Shown here: positions 21,771-29,563 of the stretch, one piece after another
Numbering within the stretch: position 1 is the first letter of the stretch
How the letters are laid out: each line of letters begins with the position of its first letter
NCBI GenBank assembly: GCA_023229645.1
Contig: JALNYU010000009.1
Span: 1 to 64,000 of the forward strand
From: Nevskia sp.
GTDB lineage: Bacteria > Pseudomonadota > Gammaproteobacteria > Nevskiales > Nevskiaceae
Reading direction: 5' to 3'
Length of the DNA stretch: 64,000 nucleotides
The notes under the pieces: generated by a model
Databases searched by the model: none
The model's input: only the letters and a program-made list of their open reading frames with translations
Told to the model about the DNA's origin: nothing
Program-made: the position numbers and the translations under genes

Positions 21771-23536
21771 GTAGACCCGAGCGTCTCGCGTACCACGAAT
21801 CAAAAATAGTTGCACCGCCACGCTTCGCCTTAATCCTCTTCGCGCTGTTATTTGCAGCACTGGCAACGGCGCTGCTGTTCTGGGTCAACGGCCAGATCGT
21901 CGAGGCCGCCGGCGGCGCCATGGCCTGGAGCTGGAATTCCGGTTTATTGATCGCCTCAGCGATGCTGCTGCTTGCGGGTATCGGCACCTCGCTGGTGTTT
22001 TGGCGCATGCAGCTGCCGCTGGAAGACGCTCGAAATTTGCACGAAGAGCTGGCGTATCGGCTTGAGCGCTTGCAAGAATCTTCTGAGCAAGCCGCCGAAC
22101 GCGCGGTCGCCGCTGCGCAAAAGAAAATCACCGAAGACGCGGCTCGGCAAGGCAAAGCGTTGTCTGAGCAGGTGACCCAGCTGCGTGCCAACCTCGCGGA
22201 AACACAAAAGCAATTGGATGCCACCACCCAACATCGGCTACCGCTGCACAGCCCGACAGATAGCAACCGTCTGCCGCGCGATCCGCTGACTGGCGTTCAC
22301 TACGGTACCGTTAGGCTCGAACAGCGTCTGCAAGAGCTGATGGACAGCGCGCGCCGCTCGGGGTCGTTTCACGGCGTGCTGATGATCGGCATCGATGACT
22401 TCGCCAGTTTCTACGACAGCGTCGGCCCGAAAGATGGCGAAGAGCATGTTTGGCAAGTCGCGCAGCTGATCATCGAACACGCGCCGGATGCAAATGACGT
22501 CTACCGCCTTTCCGCCAAACATTTTGTGGTCGTGCTTCCTGGGCAATCGGACAGCAAGAGTGTCGCCATTGCGCAGCAGCTGAACGAAGACGTGAAAGGC
22601 CGCGAATTTGCCTGGGGCAGCCGCCAAAAACCGATTAGCCTCAGTATTGGCGTGGTATCGATTGGTCTCGCTGATACCTCCGATACCGACATCATGGCCC
22701 GTGCCGGGCATGCGCTGAGTCAGGCGCAGCAGCTCGGCGGCGCGCGCGTGCATTCCGAATCGCTGCTGCCGATGCTCGAGCGCCGGGCGCGCGAAAAGAC
22801 CCTGAGCGATTGGCTCGAAGAAAAAATTAAGACCGAGCAGTTGCGGTTGGCAGCGCAGGTTATTGAGCCGAAACTCCCTTCGGCCAGCGAGCCACCGTGG
22901 TTAGAGCTGCTGTTGCGCATCGAAGATGACGATGGCGTTTGGCTGCCGCCCGAGCATTACCTCGATGTGCTAGAGCGTCTGCAATTGAACACGGTGATCG
23001 ATCGCAAAGTGATCGAAGCCGCCGTCGCGCCCGGCATGCGTTGCGAACTACTGAAGAAAAATGGCGGCCGCCTATCGATCAATCTGTTTAATTCCTCATT
23101 GCTACGTGACGATTTCTTGATCGATCTCCGCGCCGTACTCTCGAACAGCGCGCTGCCGACGCAGCAGATTTGCTTTGAAGTCGATGAAGCCTTCGTGCTT
23201 CAGCACCCGTCGCGCGCCGCCGCATTCGTCAACGTCACCTCAGAATTTGGCTGCGCACTCGCATTGGATCGTTACCGCGGCGGCGTTGGCCTCACAGCCT
23301 TGCGCAATTTCCCAGCGAATTTCATCAAGCTGCATGAATCGCTGGTGAACCGCCAGACCACGGATTTAATCGACCGCGCCCACCTTGACTGGCTTGTCAC
23401 CGCTGCCCACCTTAGCGGAGCAAAGGTAGTAGCCAGCTCAATCCGCGACGCCACCACGCTCGCCAGCGTGCGGCAAACCGGCGTCGACTATGTACAGGGC
23501 TTCGCGATCTCACCGCCGGGGCCGTACATGCTTTAG
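21767..23536 (+). CDS. Membrane GGDEF-EAL protein with both motifs degenerate (probable c-di-GMP effector)
   Basis: A 589-residue protein with two transmembrane helices (about 20-42 and 54-78), then a coiled coil (about 85-155, rich in E/Q/A). A GGDEF-type domain follows (DPLTGVHYGTVRLEQRL onward), whose active-site stretch reads LSAKHFVVVLPG instead of R-x-GGDEF-x-x-x-L. The EAL-type domain (about 335-589) opens with PWLELLLRI where ExLxR is expected and lacks the usual catalytic acid pattern. Neither cyclase nor phosphodiesterase activity is therefore expected. Such proteins (FimX, LapD) bind c-di-GMP and signal by conformational change. The 4-bp overlap with the FimV-like gene suggests control of type IV pili or polar assembly. 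Confidence 0.8.
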   Translation: MSRPERLAYHESKIVAPPRFALILFALLFAALATALLFWVNGQIVEAAGGAMAWSWNSGLLIASAMLLLAGIGTSLVFWRMQLPLEDARNLHEELAYRLERLQESSEQAAERAVAAAQKKITEDAARQGKALSEQVTQLRANLAETQKQLDATTQHRLPLHSPTDSNRLPRDPLTGVHYGTVRLEQRLQELMDSARRSGSFHGVLMIGIDDFASFYDSVGPKDGEEHVWQVAQLIIEHAPDANDVYRLSAKHFVVVLPGQSDSKSVAIAQQLNEDVKGREFAWGSRQKPISLSIGVVSIGLADTSDTDIMARAGHALSQAQQLGGARVHSESLLPMLERRAREKTLSDWLEEKIKTEQLRLAAQVIEPKLPSASEPPWLELLLRIEDDDGVWLPPEHYLDVLERLQLNTVIDRKVIEAAVAPGMRCELLKKNGGRLSINLFNSSLLRDDFLIDLRAVLSNSALPTQQICFEVDEAFVLQHPSRAAAFVNVTSEFGCALALDRYRGGVGLTALRNFPANFIKLHESLVNRQTTDLIDRAHLDWLVTAAHLSGAKVVASSIRDATTLASVRQTGVDYVQGFAISPPGPYML

Positions 23537-23618
23537 GAGTGGGATCTGGCGGCTTGTGCTCGATCAGCGGGCGTTGGAAGGAGAGTACATTGGCAAGGCC
23601 GGCTGTGTTAAAAGCTAA

Positions 23619-24680
23619 TTAAGACGCTTGCTCTTGCGGCGCCGAGTTGATGATTCCCTGCAACTCAAGTTGATCGGGGCAATCGGCAATACAGACTTCT
23701 TTGTCGTAAAGGTCTTGCGGACGGTATTTTCCCTTCGGATTGGGGGTCGCCTTCGGATTGAACAGAACGCCGGGGGCGAAGACTACCGGGCGGATCGGAT
23801 CGTCGAAGTCGGCGAGGAAAACGTAGTTCGAGATCGGAAAGTCTTTCGTTTCCGGAATTTCCGGATTTGCGTAAGTGGATAGGCTGGAAAGGCGCTGCGT
23901 CAAGACAATTTTGTCGGGTTCGACCCGGATCGGCTTGAAATCGGGAGGTGCCTGGATGAGGCGTTCAGGTGTGCTGAACGGCACGGCTTTGGATTCCATG
24001 CGAAACCCGCAAGCGATATTTTCACCTTGCTGAGGATCGCAATAAAACGCCAGTTCGACCGGAAGATCGTCGATGCCGGTCGGCAGGTATTTGCCAGTCG
24101 CGTCTTTCAGTACCAGATCACCTGGCAGGGACACATATAAATCCCACCAGAGCTTGTTTGTGGCGTCGTAGAAACGGCCATCCGGGCTGAACAGATGAAT
24201 CTTGTCGCGCACATGTGCGGCTTGATAGACAATGATTTCGGAAACCGAATTCGTGCGCAGCTCTTCGGTGGCGGATGCGATCTCCGAGCCGCGATTATCC
24301 GCCGTCATGTTGGCATACCAATATCGGGTCTTCCAATGCGTGATGCGCTTTAGATCGTCTTCGTGGACGAAGTCCGATTTGTAGAACCAAAGCGGGCCTC
24401 CATCATTAATTAGGGCCTCCGATAGGTCGCGAAACTTTATACATTGTTCTTGGGATATGGTAATTCGCCATCGATCTATTTTCCCTCTACCATTTACTTG
24501 CAAGTTAGAGGGGCTAGCCGGTTGAGTGCGATCAATCCTTTCTAAAAAGGGAATCTTGCTTTCTTTAGAATAAAGTCTGCACCCGTTGTCGTCACTTCTA
24601 GTAATTAGATTGATTGCATTTGCTTCCCATGACGTGAATGCAAAGAGTGCGAGCAGAAGCGTGGCAATAGACTTATTCAA
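23619..24680 (-). CDS. Secreted protein of unknown function in T6SS effector island
   Basis: A 353-residue protein from a TTG start at 24680. GGAGG lies six bases before it, and the following NKSIATLLLALFAFTSWEANA is a clear signal peptide. The ATG at 24746 would put the signal peptide internally. The mature protein has scattered cysteines (for example CRLY, QCIKF, CDPQQG, CGFR, CIADCPDQ), suggesting disulphides in the periplasm. The start overlaps the end of the peptidase-like gene by 8 bp, so it is translated with it. No family is recognised. From its place after a wall-hydrolase module it may be an immunity or accessory protein. Confidence 0.65.
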   Translation of the reverse strand: MNKSIATLLLALFAFTSWEANAINLITRSDDNGCRLYSKESKIPFLERIDRTQPASPSNLQVNGRGKIDRWRITISQEQCIKFRDLSEALINDGGPLWFYKSDFVHEDDLKRITHWKTRYWYANMTADNRGSEIASATEELRTNSVSEIIVYQAAHVRDKIHLFSPDGRFYDATNKLWWDLYVSLPGDLVLKDATGKYLPTGIDDLPVELAFYCDPQQGENIACGFRMESKAVPFSTPERLIQAPPDFKPIRVEPDKIVLTQRLSSLSTYANPEIPETKDFPISNYVFLADFDDPIRPVVFAPGVLFNPKATPNPKGKYRPQDLYDKEVCIADCPDQLELQGIINSAPQEQAS

Positions 24681-25080
24681 GCACTTCCTCCGGATTCCAA
24701 TTCGACGGACCACGCGATGCAGGTGCGGGCGTTTTATCTTGTTCATGCAATGGCTTCAAGCGGTCGGCGGTGAAGTGAAGATGGTTGTTGTGTGCTTTGT
24801 CCGTGGTGCTGCCTTGGTTATATGCATCGCCGATATAAAACAAGGCGCGCTGCACCGCATAACGGTGCTTATAGAGTGCATCCCCGAAGGCCCTTGCAAT
24901 TGTGTTGACCTTTCCGCCGCCGTAGCTGAACGCGTCCGCATGATGGTCTTCATCTTCGACCAAGGTGATGTCCATCGCGTCACCCAGCTTATGCAGCACC
25001 GAGCCGTACATCGGCCGCCAAGTGGATTCGACGCGGACATGCGTTACACCGCTCTCGCGGCAGGCGCCCAGCAGCATCAC
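24673..25080 (-). CDS. Small M15-type metallopeptidase-like domain protein
   Basis: A 135-residue protein. The STWRP…SVLHKLGDAMDITL segment (residues about 19-40) matches the S-x-R…S-x-H-x-x-G-x-A-x-D core of M15/VanY-like D-Ala-D-Ala peptidases, and HNNHLHF near residue 100 gives a second H-x-H zinc-ligand pattern. Such domains cleave peptidoglycan peptides. There is no signal peptide and it begins close to the catalytic core, so it may be shortened or delivered by another route. It starts immediately after the preceding gene stops and overlaps the following one by 8 bp. It could be a second toxic domain of the T6SS module. Confidence 0.6.
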   Translation of the reverse strand: MMLLGACRESGVTHVRVESTWRPMYGSVLHKLGDAMDITLVEDEDHHADAFSYGGGKVNTIARAFGDALYKHRYAVQRALFYIGDAYNQGSTTDKAHNNHLHFTADRLKPLHEQDKTPAPASRGPSNWNPEEVLE

Positions 25081-25680
25081 TTACTGCTTCGCTTTCTTCT
25101 TATTTCGTTCAAGGTCTTTTATGCACTCATCGTAACCGCCTGCGACGTTATAGCAGGGGCCTGGGTTTTCGGGCTCGATGTATTTTTCTGGCTTGGCTGG
25201 ACCAGCCCATTTCCCGGTATTCTCGCTAAGAATTCCCTCTTTGTAGATAAACTGTTTGCGGGCAGGTTTATATACGCCGAAGAACAGTATTCCGTCACGG
25301 ACATAGATATAATTATTATCCCCCCACAAAAAATCCGGATCAGAACTCAATATGATTGCATTAGAGAAAATTGGTTTGTTGCCCGACACATCCAACACTA
25401 GATAATATGTTGTGGAATAGTAACCATCAGAAGACCGGACTAAGTAATTCAATAGGAAATATTTGTCCCAGTCCTTGTTTATCCCAATGAGTCTTTCTTG
25501 ATACAGCTTAAAAGAATGTCCTTCTGAGTCTATAGGCCCCTGGATTTCTTGATCATTTATAAATATCTTTCCCCTGCCTTTGAATTCGAGATTTCCGAGT
25601 GGAGTTTTAATAGAGTCTGAACTCGCAAACGTTAAATTTACGAACATACAAATAAAAACTATAGAAATCAATCTTTTCAT
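25081..25680 (-). CDS. Secreted protein, candidate periplasmic immunity protein of the LysM effector
   Basis: A 199-residue protein with a signal peptide (MKRLISIVFICMFVNLTFA). A beta-rich mature part with few cysteines and a Lys-rich tail (ERNKKKAKQ) follows. The gene overlaps the end of the upstream effector gene by 4 bp. Its AT content is visibly higher than that of the surrounding catabolic genes, as is common for immunity genes acquired with effectors. No domain is recognised. Position, export signal and coupling to a wall hydrolase are the only support for an immunity role. Confidence 0.6.
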   Translation of the reverse strand: MKRLISIVFICMFVNLTFASSDSIKTPLGNLEFKGRGKIFINDQEIQGPIDSEGHSFKLYQERLIGINKDWDKYFLLNYLVRSSDGYYSTTYYLVLDVSGNKPIFSNAIILSSDPDFLWGDNNYIYVRDGILFFGVYKPARKQFIYKEGILSENTGKWAGPAKPEKYIEPENPGPCYNVAGGYDECIKDLERNKKKAKQ

Positions 25681-27155
25681 TTTTTTAAGCTGTTCGTAAT
25701 GTTAACAAGATTCGTCTTCTCATCCTCTTTAAAATCTTCATGGGCATTTCCTGGACAGGCAAATATCGACGTAACAATATGATTCCCAATAAACGCGTCT
25801 AACCACGCCCGATGCCCTTTAACCCAGCTATCATCATTTTCTTTCTTATATTTATTTTCTGCGATAGTCGATCCAACCTGAGCAGAAAGTAGCTTCTTTG
25901 CGCCATTCTGCGTTAGCTGCTTCTTTCCTTTCTTCTCGATGTGAACATCTTCTTCCGGAATGGTGTTCTGAATGAAGCGTATAGCATCCCCGATTCCCAG
26001 ATGATGGCAGAGATACATGATCCGGGCTTTTTCCGTATCGTTCAGATCATCGACCGCGTAGCCGCGTTGCCTCAGTCCATCGAGGTTGGCTTTGGCGTAG
26101 TCCATCGCCGCCGTAATCGCGTATTCGGCTTGTTCGCGCAGATCAAGCAGTTTTTGTAGGTTGCTATCGGCGGCAGTGCGCGCCGGTTTGATCAGTGCAA
26201 TGAGCTTGCCTTGCAGGTTAGGTTGGGTGATGTAGCTGCCGTCGGCTTTCTTGAATTGAAGATGGCCTTTGGCGTCGCTGCTGAGCCAGCCTTCTCTGCT
26301 CGCTTTATCGTTTAGGTATGTACCTGCGCGGAGGGCTTCGCTGACCCAAGTAGCGTCAAGGAATTGCGTCATGCCGGTGGCGGAGCTTTTTTTTGATTTA
26401 GAATCCACTTTCCATTTGTTGTTTTTGTCCTTAGCGGCCTCTGCATTCATGACCGCCGCCACAGCCTGCGGAACAAGCCCGGCGCGTTGGGCAGCTTTCC
26501 TGACCCACTCTCGGTATTCGTTATTGGGGCCGAGCTTAAGGCTATCCTGGTTAGGACACTCGTCGCCGACGGAGCACGTTAATGGGTTCCCTTGTTCGGT
26601 CTGGGTTTCGTGCTTGGTGCCGGGTGGACCGCGCATAACTTTCGGCGGCACAGCAGGTTGGCCGATATGAGTGCGTAAGCGGCTGGTTTCAACATGCAGC
26701 CCGCTTTGCACTTTAACGGTCTGTGTGCCTGCGATCGGCGTGTAGTTGCCGATTGGTTTCTCGCCACCACCGCGCGCCAGGTGCCGCTGGACATGAATCT
26801 GAATCGGCTCGCCTAGTTTTGAGCTCGCAATGCGCGGAAGGAACCCGCCGCCATCGGTCTTTACCTTGATTTCCTGGCCAGCCGTTACGAGGCGCACCGT
26901 TAGCCCGACAATGGGCCGCTCGATGCTATCGACGAAACGTAGCAAGGTCTCAGCCCAGCCGCCAGTTTCCGCCGCACTAGAATCGGTGTTTTTCGTTGGT
27001 CTATCGGACCCTGGAATGGCGAGCTGCCGCCCCACCGCAATGTGGTTTTTATCGTGAATGCCATTGGCTTGGGCGAGCGCGTTCACGCTGACATGATGTT
27101 GCTGAGCAATGCGGCTGAGCGTGTCGCCACTTTTGACGGTATAGGTCTGTTTCAT
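25677..27155 (-). CDS. LysM plus lytic-transglycosylase-like T6SS effector
   Basis: A 492-residue protein. LysM at 1-50 (YTVKSGDTLSRIAQQHHVSVNALAQANG…GRQLAIPG) is followed by a linker with a beta domain of unknown type (about 70-165). A transglycosylase-like domain then carries a candidate catalytic glutamate in AAVMNAEAAK near 236 and the SLT signature ATGMTQFLDATW at about 258-269. There is no signal peptide, as expected for cargo delivered by a VgrG spike. It starts 12 bp after the truncated vgrG and overlaps a secreted, possibly protective protein by 4 bp. It probably cuts peptidoglycan glycan strands in the target periplasm. The C-terminal 150 residues are not assigned. Confidence 0.75.
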   Translation of the reverse strand: MKQTYTVKSGDTLSRIAQQHHVSVNALAQANGIHDKNHIAVGRQLAIPGSDRPTKNTDSSAAETGGWAETLLRFVDSIERPIVGLTVRLVTAGQEIKVKTDGGGFLPRIASSKLGEPIQIHVQRHLARGGGEKPIGNYTPIAGTQTVKVQSGLHVETSRLRTHIGQPAVPPKVMRGPPGTKHETQTEQGNPLTCSVGDECPNQDSLKLGPNNEYREWVRKAAQRAGLVPQAVAAVMNAEAAKDKNNKWKVDSKSKKSSATGMTQFLDATWVSEALRAGTYLNDKASREGWLSSDAKGHLQFKKADGSYITQPNLQGKLIALIKPARTAADSNLQKLLDLREQAEYAITAAMDYAKANLDGLRQRGYAVDDLNDTEKARIMYLCHHLGIGDAIRFIQNTIPEEDVHIEKKGKKQLTQNGAKKLLSAQVGSTIAENKYKKENDDSWVKGHRAWLDAFIGNHIVTSIFACPGNAHEDFKEDEKTNLVNITNSLKK

Positions 27156-27167
27156 GGCTGGAATCTC

Positions 27168-28928
27168 CTAGCCAACTGCGGTCGGGTCATTTTCATCAGC
27201 GCTATCATCTAGGTAGAGCTGGTCATCCAGTGGCGCTGGCGGTTCGTCCTCGGAGGACTCGACCACCATTGACCAGCCCGACTGTCCAAACCAGATCTCG
27301 TAGGGTTTGTAGATCGTGTTATCTAAATGGCGATCAATCCGGCCGTTCGATGTGGTCTTGCCTTGTGCCAACACCGCACCATCGAGGAATACTTGATAGG
27401 GAACCTCGGCCTGTTGTTCGCCTTCGAGGGGCGTATGAAGCTGCCACTGCAAGCTACGCTGCCGTGGAATGGGGGTAGGAAGCTCCAATTCGCCAGTCGG
27501 AAGTTTAAGCGCTTGCCCATCGACTTTCACCGGCCCCTTAATCTGCTTCATCCCCTTGAATTGAACATTGCCCGGCGCGTGGATTTCAATGTTGCCGCCT
27601 TGGAGGCGGATGTAGGCGCCTTGGGCGGTGAGCAGGAGGCTTTCTCGGGCGGCGAGTTCGACGGTGCCGGTGGTGCTGGCGATGCGCAGGGCGTGCTGGG
27701 CGTTGAGATTGGCGGTGTTGCTTTGCGCGTGCAGGCTGACCGGGCCTTGGGCGGCGTGGAGTTGTAGGCCGGTCAGCGGTTCTGGGGCATCGGGCGCGGC
27801 CGGGGCGCCGTGGGTGTAGAGGACGATGCCGTCTTTGACGGCGATGTGCTGGCCGCCTTGGGCGAGGGTTTCGATACTGTGGCCGGCGCTTTGGCTCATG
27901 TGGCTGCCGGCGCTCCAGAGGCTGGCGTCGGGGGTAACGGCGACGATACCGGCGGGGGCGCTAACGGCGAGCATCGGTTCGGCCCAGGCCAGACCGGCGC
28001 CGGGGTTGTGTCCGCTTAACACGGTTTGGCTGTGTTTGAGTGCGGCGATGGCGGCGAGGCTGGCTGCGGCGTCAGGCGGGGCCCGCGGGGTGACGTCGGC
28101 GTTCTGCTTTTTCGCCGTTTCGGCCAGGGCTTGGGCCAGGGTTTCGGCTTCGGTGAGTTGTTGGATGGCTTCGCGGGCATCGAACGCCGGGGCACTGCCG
28201 TGGGTGCCGCCAGGGCGGGCATCGGCGCTGATCAGCAGGCCTTCGCCGGCGCGAAAAGCGCCGTAGGCGGCGCTGCCCAGCTGATTGCCGTGGCCTAGCG
28301 TCGTGCCGCGGGCGTTTTGTCCGTGTTGGCGTGCGCTGCCCAGCGTCATTTGTGTTTGGTGCTGGGTGGTCGCGAGATCCAGCCGAGCTTGGCCGGGAGT
28401 GTCGTCGATCAATAATTGGCTGTAGCCGCCTTGGCCGTTGCCACGGCTGCTGAGCGCTTGTGTTTTAAAGCCGGATAAGGCGCCGGGGTGGTCGGTGCCG
28501 GCGTACCACGCCGGGGCATTGGCGCTGGCGGCCGGGGCCGCTTGGCCGATGCGATTGCCGGCAGCGTCAGTCTGACCTTGGCCGTTGTAGAGGCTGCCGA
28601 TGACGACGGGTCGATCGATATCGCCCTCAATAAATTCCAGCAGCACTTCCTGGCCGACGCTGGGGATCAACACGCCGCCCCAGTTCGGCCCGGCGACCGG
28701 TGCGGCGACCCGCACCCAGGTACCCGCCGCAGCGGTGCCGGGGGCGTTGTCGCTGTTATCGGGGGGGTCAAGCCGGCTTTGGCTGCGGGCGCCGCGTTGC
28801 CAATGAAACTGGACTTTGATCCGGTGGTCGCGATCGGTCGTGACCGGTTGGTGGTCGTTGCCGACAACAATCGCTGTTTGTACGCCGGAAACCCGGGGCT
28901 TGGCGCGCGCCGCTGGGGCGTAGGGCAA
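27168..28928 (-). CDS. 5'-truncated VgrG (spike and C-terminal region only) with transthyretin-like tail
   Basis: A 586-residue frame from a TTG. It contains the VgrG gp5/OB-fold needle segment (HRIKVQFHWQRG, GTWVRVAAPVAGPNWGGVLIPSVGQEVLLEFIEGD, PVVIGSLYNGQ) and the DUF2345 region, but lacks the about 460-residue gp27-like base present in the full gene at 31966-34740. DNA from 27528 to 28928 is a near-perfect copy of 32062-33462. After the copy ends, about 115 unique residues form a transthyretin-like domain (EVPYQVFLDGAVLAQGKTTSNGRIDRH) of the kind that docks effectors. It either recombines with the full vgrG, is expressed as a partial spike, or is a remnant. Confidence 0.75.
   Translation of the reverse strand: MPYAPAARAKPRVSGVQTAIVVGNDHQPVTTDRDHRIKVQFHWQRGARSQSRLDPPDNSDNAPGTAAAGTWVRVAAPVAGPNWGGVLIPSVGQEVLLEFIEGDIDRPVVIGSLYNGQGQTDAAGNRIGQAAPAASANAPAWYAGTDHPGALSGFKTQALSSRGNGQGGYSQLLIDDTPGQARLDLATTQHQTQMTLGSARQHGQNARGTTLGHGNQLGSAAYGAFRAGEGLLISADARPGGTHGSAPAFDAREAIQQLTEAETLAQALAETAKKQNADVTPRAPPDAAASLAAIAALKHSQTVLSGHNPGAGLAWAEPMLAVSAPAGIVAVTPDASLWSAGSHMSQSAGHSIETLAQGGQHIAVKDGIVLYTHGAPAAPDAPEPLTGLQLHAAQGPVSLHAQSNTANLNAQHALRIASTTGTVELAARESLLLTAQGAYIRLQGGNIEIHAPGNVQFKGMKQIKGPVKVDGQALKLPTGELELPTPIPRQRSLQWQLHTPLEGEQQAEVPYQVFLDGAVLAQGKTTSNGRIDRHLDNTIYKPYEIWFGQSGWSMVVESSEDEPPAPLDDQLYLDDSADENDPTAVG
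27528..28928. repeat. 1,401-bp direct repeat, copy 1 (vgrG 3' half)
   Basis: Identical to 32062-33462 except at four positions noticed by eye (27537, 27588, 28866, 28914). The ends are sharp: unrelated sequence follows on both sides. Both copies point the same way, so homologous recombination would delete or amplify the 4.5 kb between them. Confidence 0.92.
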
Positions 28929-28943
28929 CGTATTTACCCTATT

Positions 28944-29549
28944 TCAGTGACTCGGCGATAAGGGTTCATCGTCGATAAATTCGATGCTTGAGAGAATCTT
29001 CAGCGAATAGGCGGTGAGGTCGCCTTTCGGGAAGTCGGAGAGATAGCCCATGTCGCCCGTTCCACAGAGAGCCTTCGGTGGATGGATTAGGCAGTAGTGG
29101 AGCCTGCGGCCTCGGTTACGCTCCTCGCCGATGGTGTCGTCAACTGTTACGGCCCAGCCGGTGGCATTAATTGCTTTTAGTGGATAAAAATGAACTGTTT
29201 TACTTCGGGCTTTTTGCTCTTCGGTACTCATATTGAGCTGCCATTGATCGTTACCTTCATCTTTGCGTGCCCATCCGCGTTGCGCAGAGCTATCGTTTAC
29301 GTCGTAGCAAGCAAAGCCCACATAAAAGGGCTCAATGTATTCTTTTGAAACCAAGTGCCGCGGATTAGGCACTGTAATCCCACCTGACCCTCGGTTCTCA
29401 GGGCTGCTAGTTACTCTGGCATCAGGCGGCACTTGCAGACGGATATTGCATCCCGGAGCCATGTTGGCCGAAGCAGACTTTGATTGGATAGCCCCGGCAT
29501 TAACGCTAGATGCCACTATCGACATGAAAACGATAAGTAATCCGCGCAT
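28944..29549 (-). CDS. Secreted protein, candidate immunity protein for the M23-GH19 effector
   Basis: A 201-residue protein with a signal peptide (about 1-19, MRGLLIVFMSIVASSVNAGA). Four cysteines are visible in the mature part (CNIRLQV, FACYD, HYCLIH, ALCGTG), consistent with periplasmic disulphides. It starts 14 bp after the large wall-hydrolase effector gene ends. No family is recognised. A periplasmic protein directly behind a peptidoglycan-hydrolase effector is the standard arrangement for T6SS immunity, but this is inference from position. Confidence 0.6.
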   Translation of the reverse strand: MRGLLIVFMSIVASSVNAGAIQSKSASANMAPGCNIRLQVPPDARVTSSPENRGSGGITVPNPRHLVSKEYIEPFYVGFACYDVNDSSAQRGWARKDEGNDQWQLNMSTEEQKARSKTVHFYPLKAINATGWAVTVDDTIGEERNRGRRLHYCLIHPPKALCGTGDMGYLSDFPKGDLTAYSLKILSSIEFIDDEPLSPSH

Positions 29550-29563
29550 ATTAAATTTCTCAT

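Noticed and set aside
27800..28970. Plus-strand frames in the vgrG repeats that look long and Gly/Ala-rich
   Set aside because: They are antisense shadows of the VgrG needle, repeated identically at 32344-33474 because the DNA is duplicated.
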